Counted from the stretch's first letter, positions 8,050-17,107 are shown. The stretch is 64,000 bases of DNA from Spirochaetia bacterium (GCA_009930325.1 RZYO01000001.1:1-64000), one strand, 5' to 3'. The notes: generated from the letters alone by a model not told the origin. A program made the numbers and translations.

Positions 8050-9321
8050 TTAAATATAAGGATAAGGAATACCTGATAGTCTTCCTTCAAGATATTGTTT
8101 TCTAAAACTAGTAATATTTCTTATACCTTCATAATCAGAAAATCTTTTTAATATTGTACCCTTTTTTAAAGTCTTTTCAACAACACATAATTCAGATATT
8201 CTCATCATATCATCATCCATTATATCGGTATTATGAGTTGTAAAAATAAGTTGTGCATTATTTTTATTATATCTTTTATCTTTAAATAATCTAACTATTT
8301 CAACAAAAAGAAAAGGATGAAGAGAATTCCCTAATTCATCAATAATTAAAATTTTTCCTTCTTTCAAAATTGATAAAACAATACATAATATACTTGCTAC
8401 TCTTTGTGTCCCTATAGATTCATCATAAAAATCAAATATTACTTCATTTCCATTTATATCTTTGTGAAAAGATTTGATTTGTGTTTCTTTTATTTTGTTT
8501 GTTTTAATATCTCTTGTAAATTCATGATTTTTTCTAAAATCAATCGCTGTTGATTCCTTAATTTCATTTTGTTTTATCTCCATGCGAATTATATCTATAT
8601 CAAGTTTTTTTAATAATGGAATCATTTCATCAAATGCAACTTGAATAGAATTATCTAAATTAGTTTTTGCAAGTTTTTCAAGGCTAAAGGTTAAAGGAAC
8701 ATTATTCGATTGATATACTTCGATATTCCTAGATAGGAAATTATAAGAATTAGATACAAAAGAATTTAATCCTGCATAATTTTTTGCTAGAATCTTTAGG
8801 AAAGGTGTTTGAAAATAATTATCAGAATTCATACATTCTACAGAATAAATAGATTCCAATTTTTCAAATGAATAAGTATCTGTCGTTATGCTATCAAATA
8901 TATGTTTTTCTTTAGTAATTAATATAATATTATCATTTTCTTTTTTTAAATTTTCATATACTATTTCATTCTCATTAAATTTTAATGTATATGAACATTT
9001 AATACCATTATTGACAAAAGCTATTTCAAAAACTATGGGGTTTTCATTGTTATGTATTTTATTCGGTTCAAAATTCTCACAATAATATTTACCTCTTATA
9101 ATTTTTATAAATAAACCAAAAGCTTTAATAATATTCGACTTACCTGAGGCATTTGCCCCATAAAAAGCTAATACAGGGACCATTCTACATTCATTTTCTT
9201 CTATGAATGGATATAAATCCATTTCTTTATAGCCGTTAGGAGCTTTTTTTTCTGCATAATTTAAAGGAATCGTAACATTTAAAATTGATTTATAATTTTC
9301 AATATGAAAAGATAATAACAT
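8050..9321 (-). CDS. rloA: AAA family ATPase, RloA-like (AAA_15/OLD-type)
   Basis: A 423-aa SMC/OLD-like ATPase. The N-terminus LLSFHIENYKSI is the usual start of AAA_15/AAA_21 proteins. Walker A is GANASGKS at about 55-62, Walker B is ILIIDELGNSLHP near 324-336, and a switch TTHNTDIM lies near 361-368. GGAGG precedes the ATG. Paired with RloB, it should form an ATPase plus TOPRIM-like effector module, an architecture shared by several anti-phage systems (OLD, PARIS, Gabija). Membership in a named system cannot be decided from the window. A second, partly broken pair lies at 19514-21408. Confidence 0.88.
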   Translation of the reverse strand: MLLSFHIENYKSILNVTIPLNYAEKKAPNGYKEMDLYPFIEENECRMVPVLAFYGANASGKSNIIKAFGLFIKIIRGKYYCENFEPNKIHNNENPIVFEIAFVNNGIKCSYTLKFNENEIVYENLKKENDNIILITKEKHIFDSITTDTYSFEKLESIYSVECMNSDNYFQTPFLKILAKNYAGLNSFVSNSYNFLSRNIEVYQSNNVPLTFSLEKLAKTNLDNSIQVAFDEMIPLLKKLDIDIIRMEIKQNEIKESTAIDFRKNHEFTRDIKTNKIKETQIKSFHKDINGNEVIFDFYDESIGTQRVASILCIVLSILKEGKILIIDELGNSLHPFLFVEIVRLFKDKRYNKNNAQLIFTTHNTDIMDDDMMRISELCVVEKTLKKGTILKRFSDYEGIRNITSFRKQYLEGRLSGIPYPYI

Positions 9322-9764
9322 TATTTACCCTCCAATATAATTTCTAGTTATATTATCTTTGATAATCTACATATAGTCAAGATAAACATTTTTTTTGTTT
9401 ATATTATATATATTAAGAATTATTTTTTTATACTTGAAAACAAAATATAGGAGCAAATTAACCAATTAATACATATATTTCTATATAAATAATAAATATT
9501 AAAAATCTATAAATTCCTTGATTTGAATATATAGTAAAAATTTTTGTTTATTTTTTATTTGTGACTACTTTTTTTATCTATGCAAATAACACTTTTTATC
9601 TAAACAAGCAATAATAAGATAGGGTAAAACATTTTTTCATAGTTATGAGTAATAACAATATTAACATCAGTTAATAATCTCATTTGATTATTTCACAACA
9701 TAAATAAACAAGTTCAACCCTTAAAAATAAAAGAAATATCAATTTTCCTAATAGATTCTGATAA
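9322..9764. other. AT-rich intergenic stretch between rloA and the abiEi remnant
   Basis: No gene, RNA or repeat is recognised in these 443 bases. The right part may contain further decayed sequence from the AbiEi locus, but no readable homology remains. Confidence 0.5.
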
Positions 9765-10136
9765 TCAAAACGCAAAAACAACCCCTTCCCTAATTTTTGA
9801 AGCTACATATTTATAATGCATGTTATTATAAGTAAAGTTGTTAAATCGGTTATCTGAAGGCACACATATTTCATAATACACTTGAGTTGTTAAACCATAA
9901 TATTCAAATGCGCTATGATGAAAAATATATGCTGAAGAAGAAATTGCACATGCTATTTGATAAGGATTTGCAATTATATCACCTGTTGCTGGATTTACAA
10001 CTGAATAAATATTATTTCTAATTTTCTTTTCTAAATCTTTTTTCATTAAACGATATATAATTGAATATGCTGTTTTTTCATTACCAACCATATTTATTAT
10101 ATCATTTATAGTAAAAACAGGGATTAGTGCTAATTC
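9765..10136 (-). pseudogene. Truncated AbiEi-like antitoxin/regulator remnant
   Basis: The readable frame gives a winged-helix region (PVFTINDIINMVG, then a YRLMKKDL recognition-type helix, then IYSVVNPATGDIIANPYQIA) typical of AbiEi-family type IV antitoxins, and it continues to an HHSAFEYYGLTTQ stretch of the same family. Homology begins upstream of the only in-frame Met (10091) and no ATG or GTG is available before the preceding stop, so the start is lost. The protein stops after about 108 aa from that Met, roughly half the normal length. No AbiEii partner is adjacent. It is best read as a relic of an older abortive-infection locus. Confidence 0.65.
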
Positions 10137-10229
10137 ATTATTAACTTCGTTTGTACAATTGTAATTTTAAATATAAAAATCCTCACTAATGCTTTTTTAA
10201 TTTATATTTGAGTAAATACAAATATGAGT

Positions 10230-10336
10230 TGAAATTAATTTCTCTTCATTCCCCTATTTTTCCCTTGCTTTTATATATTTCTATGTTACAGTAAATTAAA
10301 AGATGAAATTAATTATATAGCTTGAAATTAATTTCA
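10230..10336 (+). promoter_or_regulatory. Triple operator upstream of the SorC-type regulator gene
   Basis: The palindrome TGAAATTAATTTCA occurs at 10323-10336. A near-perfect copy (last base T) is at 10230-10243, and a half-degenerate copy, GAAATTAATTAT, is at 10305-10316. The last site lies directly before the AGGAGG ribosome-binding site, so bound repressor would block transcription or translation. The likely ligand-responsive binder is the SorC-type protein encoded at once downstream (autoregulation), which is inference. Confidence 0.65.
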
Positions 10337-10346
10337 GAGGAGGAAA

Positions 10347-11285
10347 ATGAAAAATTTAGATAATATAAAATACTTATTAGAAATATGTGAACTGTTTTAT
10401 ATTCAAGGAAAAAGCCAAAAAGAGATTTCAGCTATTTTAAATATTTCAAGACCTCAAGTCTCAAGATTTATAGCAAAAGCAAAAGAAGAGAATTTAATTT
10501 CAATAAAATTAAACTATCCAAATATTGAAGAAAACAATTATCAAAATATGATAAGTGAAAAATATAACATCCCTGAGGTTTATATTTATGATATTGGTCA
10601 AGTCGATAATACTGAAGCTATGTCTCTATTAGCCAACGCCTCAAAAGAATTATTCAATATATTAATTAAAAACAATCAAATAGTTGGAATAATGGCAGGT
10701 AGAACTGTTGAAATATTAAGTGAGAAAATAGATAGCTCAAAAAACAGAGGATTAACATTTGTCCCTCTTTGCGGCGGATTAAGCATTAATGGAAAAACTT
10801 GGCAAGCAAACAATATTTGTCAAGAATTTGCAAAAAAAACAAATGGAACATGCTATTTATTAAATGCTCCAAACTATTTTACCAGTGAAGCAACTAAAGT
10901 TGCACTAATGAATGAAGAATCAATAAATGAAGTAATGCAAATGGGCAAACACTGTGATGTTGCTTTGTTAGGAATAGGTTCTGTTTCAACAAATTCAACA
11001 GGTATATTAGCAAGTGGTTTATCGAAAAATGAATTGGAAATACTAAAAAAAGAAGGAGCCGTTGCAAACATCTGTTGTTCCTATATTGATAAGGATGGGA
11101 AAGTAATCAATTCAAGCATTGCAAACAAAATATTAGGTCATTCCATTTTAGATCTAAAACAATCTAAAAAAGTTGCAATAGCAATGGGGGAAGAAAAATT
11201 AGCTGCTATAAAAGCAGTTCTTAAAGGTGAATACGTAGATGTATTTATTACATCTCTTGAAACAGCAAAAAAATTAATAGATTAA
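10347..11285 (+). CDS. SorC/DeoR-family sugar-responsive transcriptional regulator
   Basis: A 312-aa regulator with an N-terminal helix-turn-helix (GKSQKEISAILNISRPQVSRFI, about 21-42) and a SorC-type sugar-binding domain (about 60-310) with the family's IVGIMAGRTVEILSE and FVPLCGG stretches. Such proteins bind phosphorylated sugars and control adjacent catabolic genes. A strong AGGAGG precedes the ATG. It is the first gene of a rightward operon encoding a ribose-type ABC transporter, a TrpA-like lyase and an FGGY kinase. The kinase product would be a natural effector, as in the LsrR/LsrK pair; this is inference. Confidence 0.9.
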   Translation: MKNLDNIKYLLEICELFYIQGKSQKEISAILNISRPQVSRFIAKAKEENLISIKLNYPNIEENNYQNMISEKYNIPEVYIYDIGQVDNTEAMSLLANASKELFNILIKNNQIVGIMAGRTVEILSEKIDSSKNRGLTFVPLCGGLSINGKTWQANNICQEFAKKTNGTCYLLNAPNYFTSEATKVALMNEESINEVMQMGKHCDVALLGIGSVSTNSTGILASGLSKNELEILKKEGAVANICCSYIDKDGKVINSSIANKILGHSILDLKQSKKVAIAMGEEKLAAIKAVLKGEYVDVFITSLETAKKLID

Positions 11286-11304
11286 ACAAAAAGAGGAGAA
11301 AGTT

Positions 11305-12219
11305 ATGAAAAAAAGAAATCTTTTATTAATTATGGCAATGGTTTTATTTATAATACCATCAACACTATTTGCCGGTGGTAATAGTGAAAAGCAAAAACAA
11401 GTATCAATTTGTACTCCATATTTATCATCTGTTACTACAAAACAAATGGTAGAAGATATGGAAGCAAAACTTGTTGAAAATGGATTTACTGTAATAGTAA
11501 ATGATTCAGCTAATGATAATAGCAGATTAGTAAGTGATATTGAAACAAGTGTAGTTTCAGGCTCCAGTGCTATTATTATTGTAAGTGTTGATCCAAAAAT
11601 TTGTGAAACACAAATCAATGAGGCTGCTGATGCTGGAGTTAGTGTATTTGGCTGTGATGCAGGATACATTGATTCAATGCAAATGAATGCTTCAAGTGAT
11701 AACTATCAAATGGGAGAAATGATAAGCTCTTATTTATTTGATAAGATGGATCACAAAGGAACAATCGTACATTTAACACATAGACCACATCCTGGTGTTG
11801 TTCAAAGATCTTATGCAATGGAAGATGTTTTAAAACAAAATCCTGGTATAACTCTAATTAGTGAACATCATGTTGATGTACCAAATCAAATAAATAATTC
11901 AAAAGAAATTGTTGAAAATTTATTAACCACTTACCCAGAAAAAGGAAGTATTGGTGCAATACTATGTGCATGGGATGAACCAGCAATTGGTGCAACACAA
12001 GCATTGCAAGAAGCAGGAAGAGATGAAGTATTTGTAGTAGGTGTTGATGGAAATGAACAAGCTCTAAAATTAATTGAGCAAGGCACTAACTTCAAAGCAA
12101 CATTAGCTCAAGATTTCTTATCAATGGCTGATTTAGTTGCAAATGATGTTACAAAAGTTTTGAATGGTGAAAAAGTAGAAAAAGGCGAGAAATACGTTCC
12201 AGCTCTTTTAATTGATTAA
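11305..12219 (+). CDS. Periplasmic sugar-binding protein (RbsB-like)
   Basis: A 304-aa substrate-binding protein of the periplasmic-binding-protein-like I fold. Residues 1-23 are a signal peptide ending STLFA, followed by GGNSEKQ. There is no lipobox Cys, so it should be soluble in the periplasm. The body has the RbsB pattern: DxNxD-like VNDSANDNSRLV, SDIETSVVSGSSAIIIVSVD, and FVVGVDGNEQALKLI near the C-terminus. AGGAG lies upstream. A strong stem-loop follows the gene, so it is probably expressed above the membrane components. The sugar cannot be deduced. Confidence 0.92.
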   Translation: MKKRNLLLIMAMVLFIIPSTLFAGGNSEKQKQVSICTPYLSSVTTKQMVEDMEAKLVENGFTVIVNDSANDNSRLVSDIETSVVSGSSAIIIVSVDPKICETQINEAADAGVSVFGCDAGYIDSMQMNASSDNYQMGEMISSYLFDKMDHKGTIVHLTHRPHPGVVQRSYAMEDVLKQNPGITLISEHHVDVPNQINNSKEIVENLLTTYPEKGSIGAILCAWDEPAIGATQALQEAGRDEVFVVGVDGNEQALKLIEQGTNFKATLAQDFLSMADLVANDVTKVLNGEKVEKGEKYVPALLID

Positions 12220-12230
12220 TTGAGTTGATA

Positions 12231-12266
12231 AATAAATATCCAGCCAATTTTGGTTGGATATTTATT
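12231..12266 (+). terminator. Intercistronic stem-loop after the RbsB-like gene
   Basis: A 36-base element folds into about 16 paired positions (one G-U) with a 4-base loop. The outer arm is AATAAATATCCA and pairs perfectly. There is no long T-run after it, so it is more likely a partial attenuator or an mRNA-protecting structure than a full stop. Confidence 0.75.
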
Positions 12267-12282
12267 AAAATAAGGAAACCTT

Positions 12283-13785
12283 ATGATAGTTGAAACTAAA
12301 CATTTAACAAAAGTATTTGGATCAATGTATGCTCTTAATGATATTAACTTTTCTATAAAGAAAGGGGAAATACATGGCCTGGTTGGAGAAAATGGAGCAG
12401 GTAAATCTACTCTTATTAAAATCTTAACAGGAGTTTATTCATTAACAGAGGGAGAAATCTATGTTAATGGAGAGTTAGCAGATATAAAAGATCCAGTTAA
12501 AAGTAGAGACTTAGGTATTAATGTTATCCATCAAGATAGACACTTAATCCCCTCTTTTAACGGTATAGAAAACATATTCCTAGGTTTACCCTATGAAAAA
12601 AAGAAAAACAAAGTATCAGTCGATTTTAATGCTATGAGAGCAAAAATAGAAGTCATAATGGATAAATATGGAATAGAAGTACCATTAAATCTTATGGCAA
12701 AAGAATTATCCCCTCCTCAGCAGACTCTCATTGAAATAATAAGAGCAATGTTAAGTGATTGTAAGTTATTAATTCTTGATGAACCAACGGCTGCATTAAC
12801 AGATAAAGAGACAATTATATTATTTGATATAATCAAAAAATTAAATAAAGCTGGAACTGCAATTTTATATGTTACCCACAGAATGGACGAAATCTTTGCA
12901 TTGACAGATAGAATTACAGTTTTTAGAAACGGTGAAATGGTTGAAACTGTTTTAACAAAAAACACAACTAAAGATGATTTAATATCAGCAATGACTGATA
13001 ATGATAAATCAAAAGAGAAAGCTTCAACTATAAACCATGATAACAAAGAGTTAGAGCAAGTACTCTTTAGTGTAAAAAATATAGCTACTAAGGATAAAGT
13101 TGTAAAAGATGCTTCATTTGAAGTTCACAAAGGAGAAATACTTGGTATTTTCGGACTTGGTGGAAGTGGTAGAACAGAGCTATTAGAAGGGATCTATGGT
13201 TATAAAAGTATAACTAATGGAGAAGTCTTTTATAAGGGAAAACGCCTTGAAAAACTATCTCCTAAAAATTCAATTAACAATGGAATTGGGTTGATACATG
13301 AAGATAGACGAGGTCATTCTTTAGTAATAAATAGAAGTATTAAAAACAATGTTGTTTTACCTATAATAGATAGTTATGTCCAAAAAGGATTATATAATAG
13401 CAAAAAAGAAAATAGTGATGTAAATGATAAAATACAAGAACTAAATATAAAGGCTGTTAACAATAATCAAAAAGTTGCACAGTTATCTGGAGGGAATCAA
13501 CAAAAAGTAGTTTTTGCAAAATCCCTAATATTCAATCCTGAAGTATTTCTATGTGATGAACCAACACAAGCTGTAGATATTATGACAAGAAGTGAAATAC
13601 ATACACTTCTAAGAGCAAAAGCAGCTGAAGGTAAAGCTATAGTTTATGTTACAAGTGATTTATTAGAAATGCTTGAAATAGCCGATAATATATTAATTAT
13701 GGCGAATGGAAAAACCCACGAATTAATAAATAATAACAATGTTGATTCAAAAACAATCCTACAATATTGCTACAAAGAAAGGTAA
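12283..13785 (+). CDS. Sugar ABC transporter ATP-binding protein (RbsA-like)
   Basis: A 500-aa protein with two nucleotide-binding domains, the format of ribose/galactose-type importers. Domain 1 has Walker A GENGAGKST (35-43), a LAKELSPPQQ stretch where the signature loop is diverged, and Walker B KLLILDEPTAAL. Domain 2 has the degenerate P-loop GLGGSGRTEL typical of this family and a good LSGGNQQKV signature. The variant signature of domain 1 (LSPPQQ instead of LSGGQQ) is unusual but matches the asymmetric site use known for such transporters. AAGGAAA precedes the ATG. It lies between the binding protein and permease genes. Confidence 0.93.
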   Translation: MIVETKHLTKVFGSMYALNDINFSIKKGEIHGLVGENGAGKSTLIKILTGVYSLTEGEIYVNGELADIKDPVKSRDLGINVIHQDRHLIPSFNGIENIFLGLPYEKKKNKVSVDFNAMRAKIEVIMDKYGIEVPLNLMAKELSPPQQTLIEIIRAMLSDCKLLILDEPTAALTDKETIILFDIIKKLNKAGTAILYVTHRMDEIFALTDRITVFRNGEMVETVLTKNTTKDDLISAMTDNDKSKEKASTINHDNKELEQVLFSVKNIATKDKVVKDASFEVHKGEILGIFGLGGSGRTELLEGIYGYKSITNGEVFYKGKRLEKLSPKNSINNGIGLIHEDRRGHSLVINRSIKNNVVLPIIDSYVQKGLYNSKKENSDVNDKIQELNIKAVNNNQKVAQLSGGNQQKVVFAKSLIFNPEVFLCDEPTQAVDIMTRSEIHTLLRAKAAEGKAIVYVTSDLLEMLEIADNILIMANGKTHELINNNNVDSKTILQYCYKER

Positions 13786-13790
13786 ATATA

Positions 13791-14750
13791 ATGAATAATT
13801 TTAAAAACACAAAGTTCAAAGATATAATGTATACATATGGGACAATAATTGCTCTAGTTCTAATAATCATATTATTTGGAATATTAAATCCAAGAGCATT
13901 TCTTTCTTCAACAAACTTTTGGAATATTACAAGACAAATGGCAATATTAGCTGTTATAGCATTAGGGGCTACATTAATAATGTGTGTTTCTGAATTCGAT
14001 TTGAGTGTTGGAAATATTGCATCTTTTAGTGGAGTATTATCTGCTCTTCTAGCTATAAATGGCGTACCTTTTGTTTTTGCCTTAATTATAGCTACTTTTA
14101 TAAGTGGAATCTTAGGCTTAATAAATGGTTTTATTGTTACAAAGTTTAAAGTAATGTCTTTTATTATTACTCTTGCTATGGGAAGAATGATATATGGCTT
14201 AACATATTGGTTAAGTGGTGGAGCAATAATTTTCAATGATATTCCTAAATCATTTAAGTTTATTGGAACAGCTAAAATTGGACCTATCCCCTATTTAACA
14301 ATTCTAATGATAATAATATCTATAATATTTGTTTATATAACTAAATATACAGCTTTTGGTAGAAAATTATATGCTATCGGTGGAAATGAAGTAGCAAGTA
14401 AAGTATCTGGTGTAAAAGTAGAACTTAATAAAACTCTAGCTTTTGCTATCTCAGGACTAATGGCTGGTTTTGCTGGAGTATTACTAGCAAGTCGAGTTGG
14501 ATCTGCATCCCCTACAGCAGGAGATGCTTATAACTTAAATGCTTATGCTACTATATTTATTGGAATAACATTATTCAAAGAAGGCGTTCCAAACATACTA
14601 GGGACTCTAGTAGGTGTTGCAATATTTACAGTATTAGCAAATGGATTAACAATCCTTCAAGTTCCTACCTTTATCCAAAACATTCTAACAGGACTAATAA
14701 TTATAATTGCAGTAGTAGGACAAAAAGTAGGAAACAGTAATAATGACTAA
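13791..14750 (+). CDS. Sugar ABC transporter permease (RbsC-like)
   Basis: A 319-aa multi-spanning membrane protein of the RbsC/BPD_transp_2 family, with many hydrophobic segments from residue 15 to the C-terminus and the family stretches GATLIMCVSEFDLSVG and AFGRKLYAIGGNEVAS. The ATG at 13791 was chosen because AAAGG lies just upstream; an earlier in-frame ATG would add eight residues overlapping the ATPase end. It is the only permease gene in the operon, so it should act as a homodimer. Its end overlaps the next start by eight bases. Confidence 0.92.
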   Translation: MNNFKNTKFKDIMYTYGTIIALVLIIILFGILNPRAFLSSTNFWNITRQMAILAVIALGATLIMCVSEFDLSVGNIASFSGVLSALLAINGVPFVFALIIATFISGILGLINGFIVTKFKVMSFIITLAMGRMIYGLTYWLSGGAIIFNDIPKSFKFIGTAKIGPIPYLTILMIIISIIFVYITKYTAFGRKLYAIGGNEVASKVSGVKVELNKTLAFAISGLMAGFAGVLLASRVGSASPTAGDAYNLNAYATIFIGITLFKEGVPNILGTLVGVAIFTVLANGLTILQVPTFIQNILTGLIIIIAVVGQKVGNSNND

Positions 14751-15510
14751 AATATATTCAATGAAAAATAAATTAATTATGGAAAAAGACAATCCATTTT
14801 TAATCGGATATTTATTAGCCGGTTACAAAGACTGTGATGAATTTTTAAACCTAATAAACAATATTCCAAATAATACAATTGATGTTTTAGAGTTGGGATT
14901 TCCATCAACTAATCCATATTCTGATGGAAAAGTAATATCTAATGCTCATGCCATTGTTGATAAAAATGTTGCAAATTCTCCCTCTTATTGGGAAAAAATA
15001 AGAAAAACAACTGATTATCCTATCTGGTTAATGGCTTATAAAGATGATTTTATTACCACAGGAATTTATAAAGAATTCGCGAAATTAAATTTAATTGATG
15101 CAATTGTTATTCCTGATACCAATAATGAAAATAGAATCGAACTTCAAGAAGAATTAAAGCAATATGATGTTGATGTTATAGGCTTTGTAAACCCTTCTAT
15201 GAGTGAAATTGAAATGGATCAAGTATTAAGTAAATTTACTTTTATTTATGAACAATTATATGTAGGAGTTACAGGAAGTAATCATAGTGAAACCAATTAT
15301 GATAAAATGCTTAATTACTCATTAACAAAATATCCCAATACAATACCTTTTGCGGGCTTTGGATTAAATAATAAAGAAAAGTTAGATATTGTCTATAATA
15401 AAGGATTTAAAGGGGCTGTTATAGGAACTGAACTATTAAAAAGATATAATACTTGTGAAGAAGAATTATTTAACTTCTTAATAGATTTATCTAGGAGTAA
15501 AGATTTATGA
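14743..15510 (+). CDS. TrpA-like TIM-barrel lyase in a sugar operon (no TrpB)
   Basis: A 255-aa protein clearly homologous to tryptophan synthase alpha. The catalytic loop LELGFPSTNPYSDG keeps Glu50 and Asp61, equivalent to Glu49 and Asp60 of E. coli TrpA. The glycerol-phosphate loops GVTG and AGFGLNNKEK, and the C-terminal AVIGTELLK, are also kept. TrpA normally splits indole-glycerol phosphate by a retro-aldol reaction and needs TrpB; no trp gene is near. Here it is translationally coupled to an FGGY kinase (4-base overlap) and to an RbsC-like permease (8-base overlap). I infer a retro-aldolase that cleaves a phosphorylated imported sugar to a triose phosphate. A second homolog is at 33493-34212. 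Confidence 0.88.
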   Translation: MTKIYSMKNKLIMEKDNPFLIGYLLAGYKDCDEFLNLINNIPNNTIDVLELGFPSTNPYSDGKVISNAHAIVDKNVANSPSYWEKIRKTTDYPIWLMAYKDDFITTGIYKEFAKLNLIDAIVIPDTNNENRIELQEELKQYDVDVIGFVNPSMSEIEMDQVLSKFTFIYEQLYVGVTGSNHSETNYDKMLNYSLTKYPNTIPFAGFGLNNKEKLDIVYNKGFKGAVIGTELLKRYNTCEEELFNFLIDLSRSKDL

Positions 15511-16934
15511 AAATAGCTACATTTGATTTTGGAACTACAGCTATTAAATTTGTAGTTTTAGATGAAAAAGCAAATATTTTATATAATAAAAAAATTGATA
15601 TAGATACTATAATAAAAGATGGTTTTATTGAGCAATCACCAGCTCAATGGCTAAATGTGTTTAATGATTTAATTAAATCTTATAAAGAAAAAGATCAACT
15701 CACTCATCTTATCTGCTCAGGTCAAATGCAAGATTTAATATTTATTGGTGAGAATAACACACCTCTTTGTAATGCAATTCTTTACAATGATCAAAGAGGA
15801 GATAAGTATGTTAATAACATAAGTAAAGAAATAGAAGAAAAGACAACAATAACAATGAATGGTTCTATTCCTTTAGTAAAAATGTTTTGGATGAGAGATA
15901 ATAAAGTTCAAATACTTAATAAAACTAAAAAGATATTATTTTCTCCAAAAGATTACATAACTCTATATCTAACAAATATTGCAGTAGCTGATACAGTAAC
16001 CCTATCTACAACAGGGATGATGGATATTTATAAAAAAGAATATATAAAAGAAATAGAAGTTGAAAAAGGATTACTTCCTAAGATATTAAATTGTGGAGAT
16101 GTAGTTGGCCCCTTAGAAAAAGGTAAAGCAAAAGAACTTGGGTTAAGTGAGAAATTAGTTGTTTTTGCAGGTTCCGGAGACGCAGGTGCTACAACTCTTG
16201 CAAGTGGAATTGTTAAAGATAATGAATTAAACATAAACTTAGGTACTAGCGGTTGGATTGCTAATATATCTAAAGCTCCTAATAAGGAAGCTTTTAATCT
16301 ATGTGCTATTAATGAAAACTATTATATTAATGTAATTCCTGTATTAAATGCTTCATCAGTCCATAAATGGGTAACTAATATGATATTCAAAGATAATGAT
16401 AACAAATATCAAGAAATGGATAAACTATTAGAAGAAAATATTAATTATGAAACTGATTTAATCACTCTCCCCTATTTAGTTGGGGAAAGATATCCTATTG
16501 CAGACAATAAAATTAGAGGTTGCTACTTCGGATTAAACCCTAAAACATCATTAATAGATTTAGTAATAAGTGCATTAGAAGGGGTTGCCTTCTCTCTTAA
16601 ACAAGGAATTGTTGAACTAGGAGTTACACCAACAACTATATCTCTTATTGGTGGTGGTGCATTAACTAAAGTTTGGAATCAAATATTTAGTAATATTTTT
16701 GAAGTACCAGTTACTGTCTATAGTGATAGTGAATACCTTCCAAGTATTTCATTAACAAGTTCTGTATTAATAAATGAAGGACTTATAGACTCATACGATT
16801 CTTTTATTATTGAAATGCTATCTAAAAAGGATAGACAAGTTTATAAACCACAACCTGAGAGATTTACTACCTATAGGAATAAATTCAAGAAGTTCAAAAA
16901 GCTATACCCTGCCCTAAAAGAAATTAATAAATAA
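15507..16934 (+). CDS. FGGY-family carbohydrate kinase (xylulokinase-like)
   Basis: A 475-aa kinase of the FGGY family. The N-terminal nucleotide-binding strand is ATFDFGTTAIKFVVLD, the substrate region is LICSGQMQDLIF followed by ILYNDQRGDKY, a GSGDAGATTLASG loop begins the second domain, and NLNLGTSGW and SLIGGGALTKVW complete the ATP site. The sequence is closest in style to xylulokinases. It should phosphorylate the sugar brought in by the adjacent transporter, giving the substrate of the TrpA-like enzyme. Its ATG overlaps the TrpA-like stop (ATGA). It is the last gene before the terminator. Confidence 0.92.
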   Translation: MKIATFDFGTTAIKFVVLDEKANILYNKKIDIDTIIKDGFIEQSPAQWLNVFNDLIKSYKEKDQLTHLICSGQMQDLIFIGENNTPLCNAILYNDQRGDKYVNNISKEIEEKTTITMNGSIPLVKMFWMRDNKVQILNKTKKILFSPKDYITLYLTNIAVADTVTLSTTGMMDIYKKEYIKEIEVEKGLLPKILNCGDVVGPLEKGKAKELGLSEKLVVFAGSGDAGATTLASGIVKDNELNINLGTSGWIANISKAPNKEAFNLCAINENYYINVIPVLNASSVHKWVTNMIFKDNDNKYQEMDKLLEENINYETDLITLPYLVGERYPIADNKIRGCYFGLNPKTSLIDLVISALEGVAFSLKQGIVELGVTPTTISLIGGGALTKVWNQIFSNIFEVPVTVYSDSEYLPSISLTSSVLINEGLIDSYDSFIIEMLSKKDRQVYKPQPERFTTYRNKFKKFKKLYPALKEINK

Positions 16935-16981
16935 AAAACTATAATGTGATAATTATAAGAGAGTTAAACTCTAAAAAACTT

Positions 16982-17013
16982 TTTCAGTCTCTAGAAATAG
17001 AGACTGAAATTTT
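16982..17013 (+). terminator. Rho-independent terminator of the sugar operon
   Basis: A perfect 12-bp stem (TTTCAGTCTCTA with its complement) and a GAAA tetraloop are followed by TTTT. It lies about 50 bases after the kinase stop. Confidence 0.92.
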
Positions 17014-17107
17014 ATCTTCATAAACAACTCATAATAAACCATTGAAAAAAATCCAACACCTTTAATAATTTAAGAAATTTCTTTATATTCTAATTATTAT
17101 TTTCTCC

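Noticed and set aside
9700-9764. A continuation of the AbiEi relic or an AbiEii partner to its left
   Set aside because: Translations in all minus-strand frames show stops and no recognisable toxin motif.
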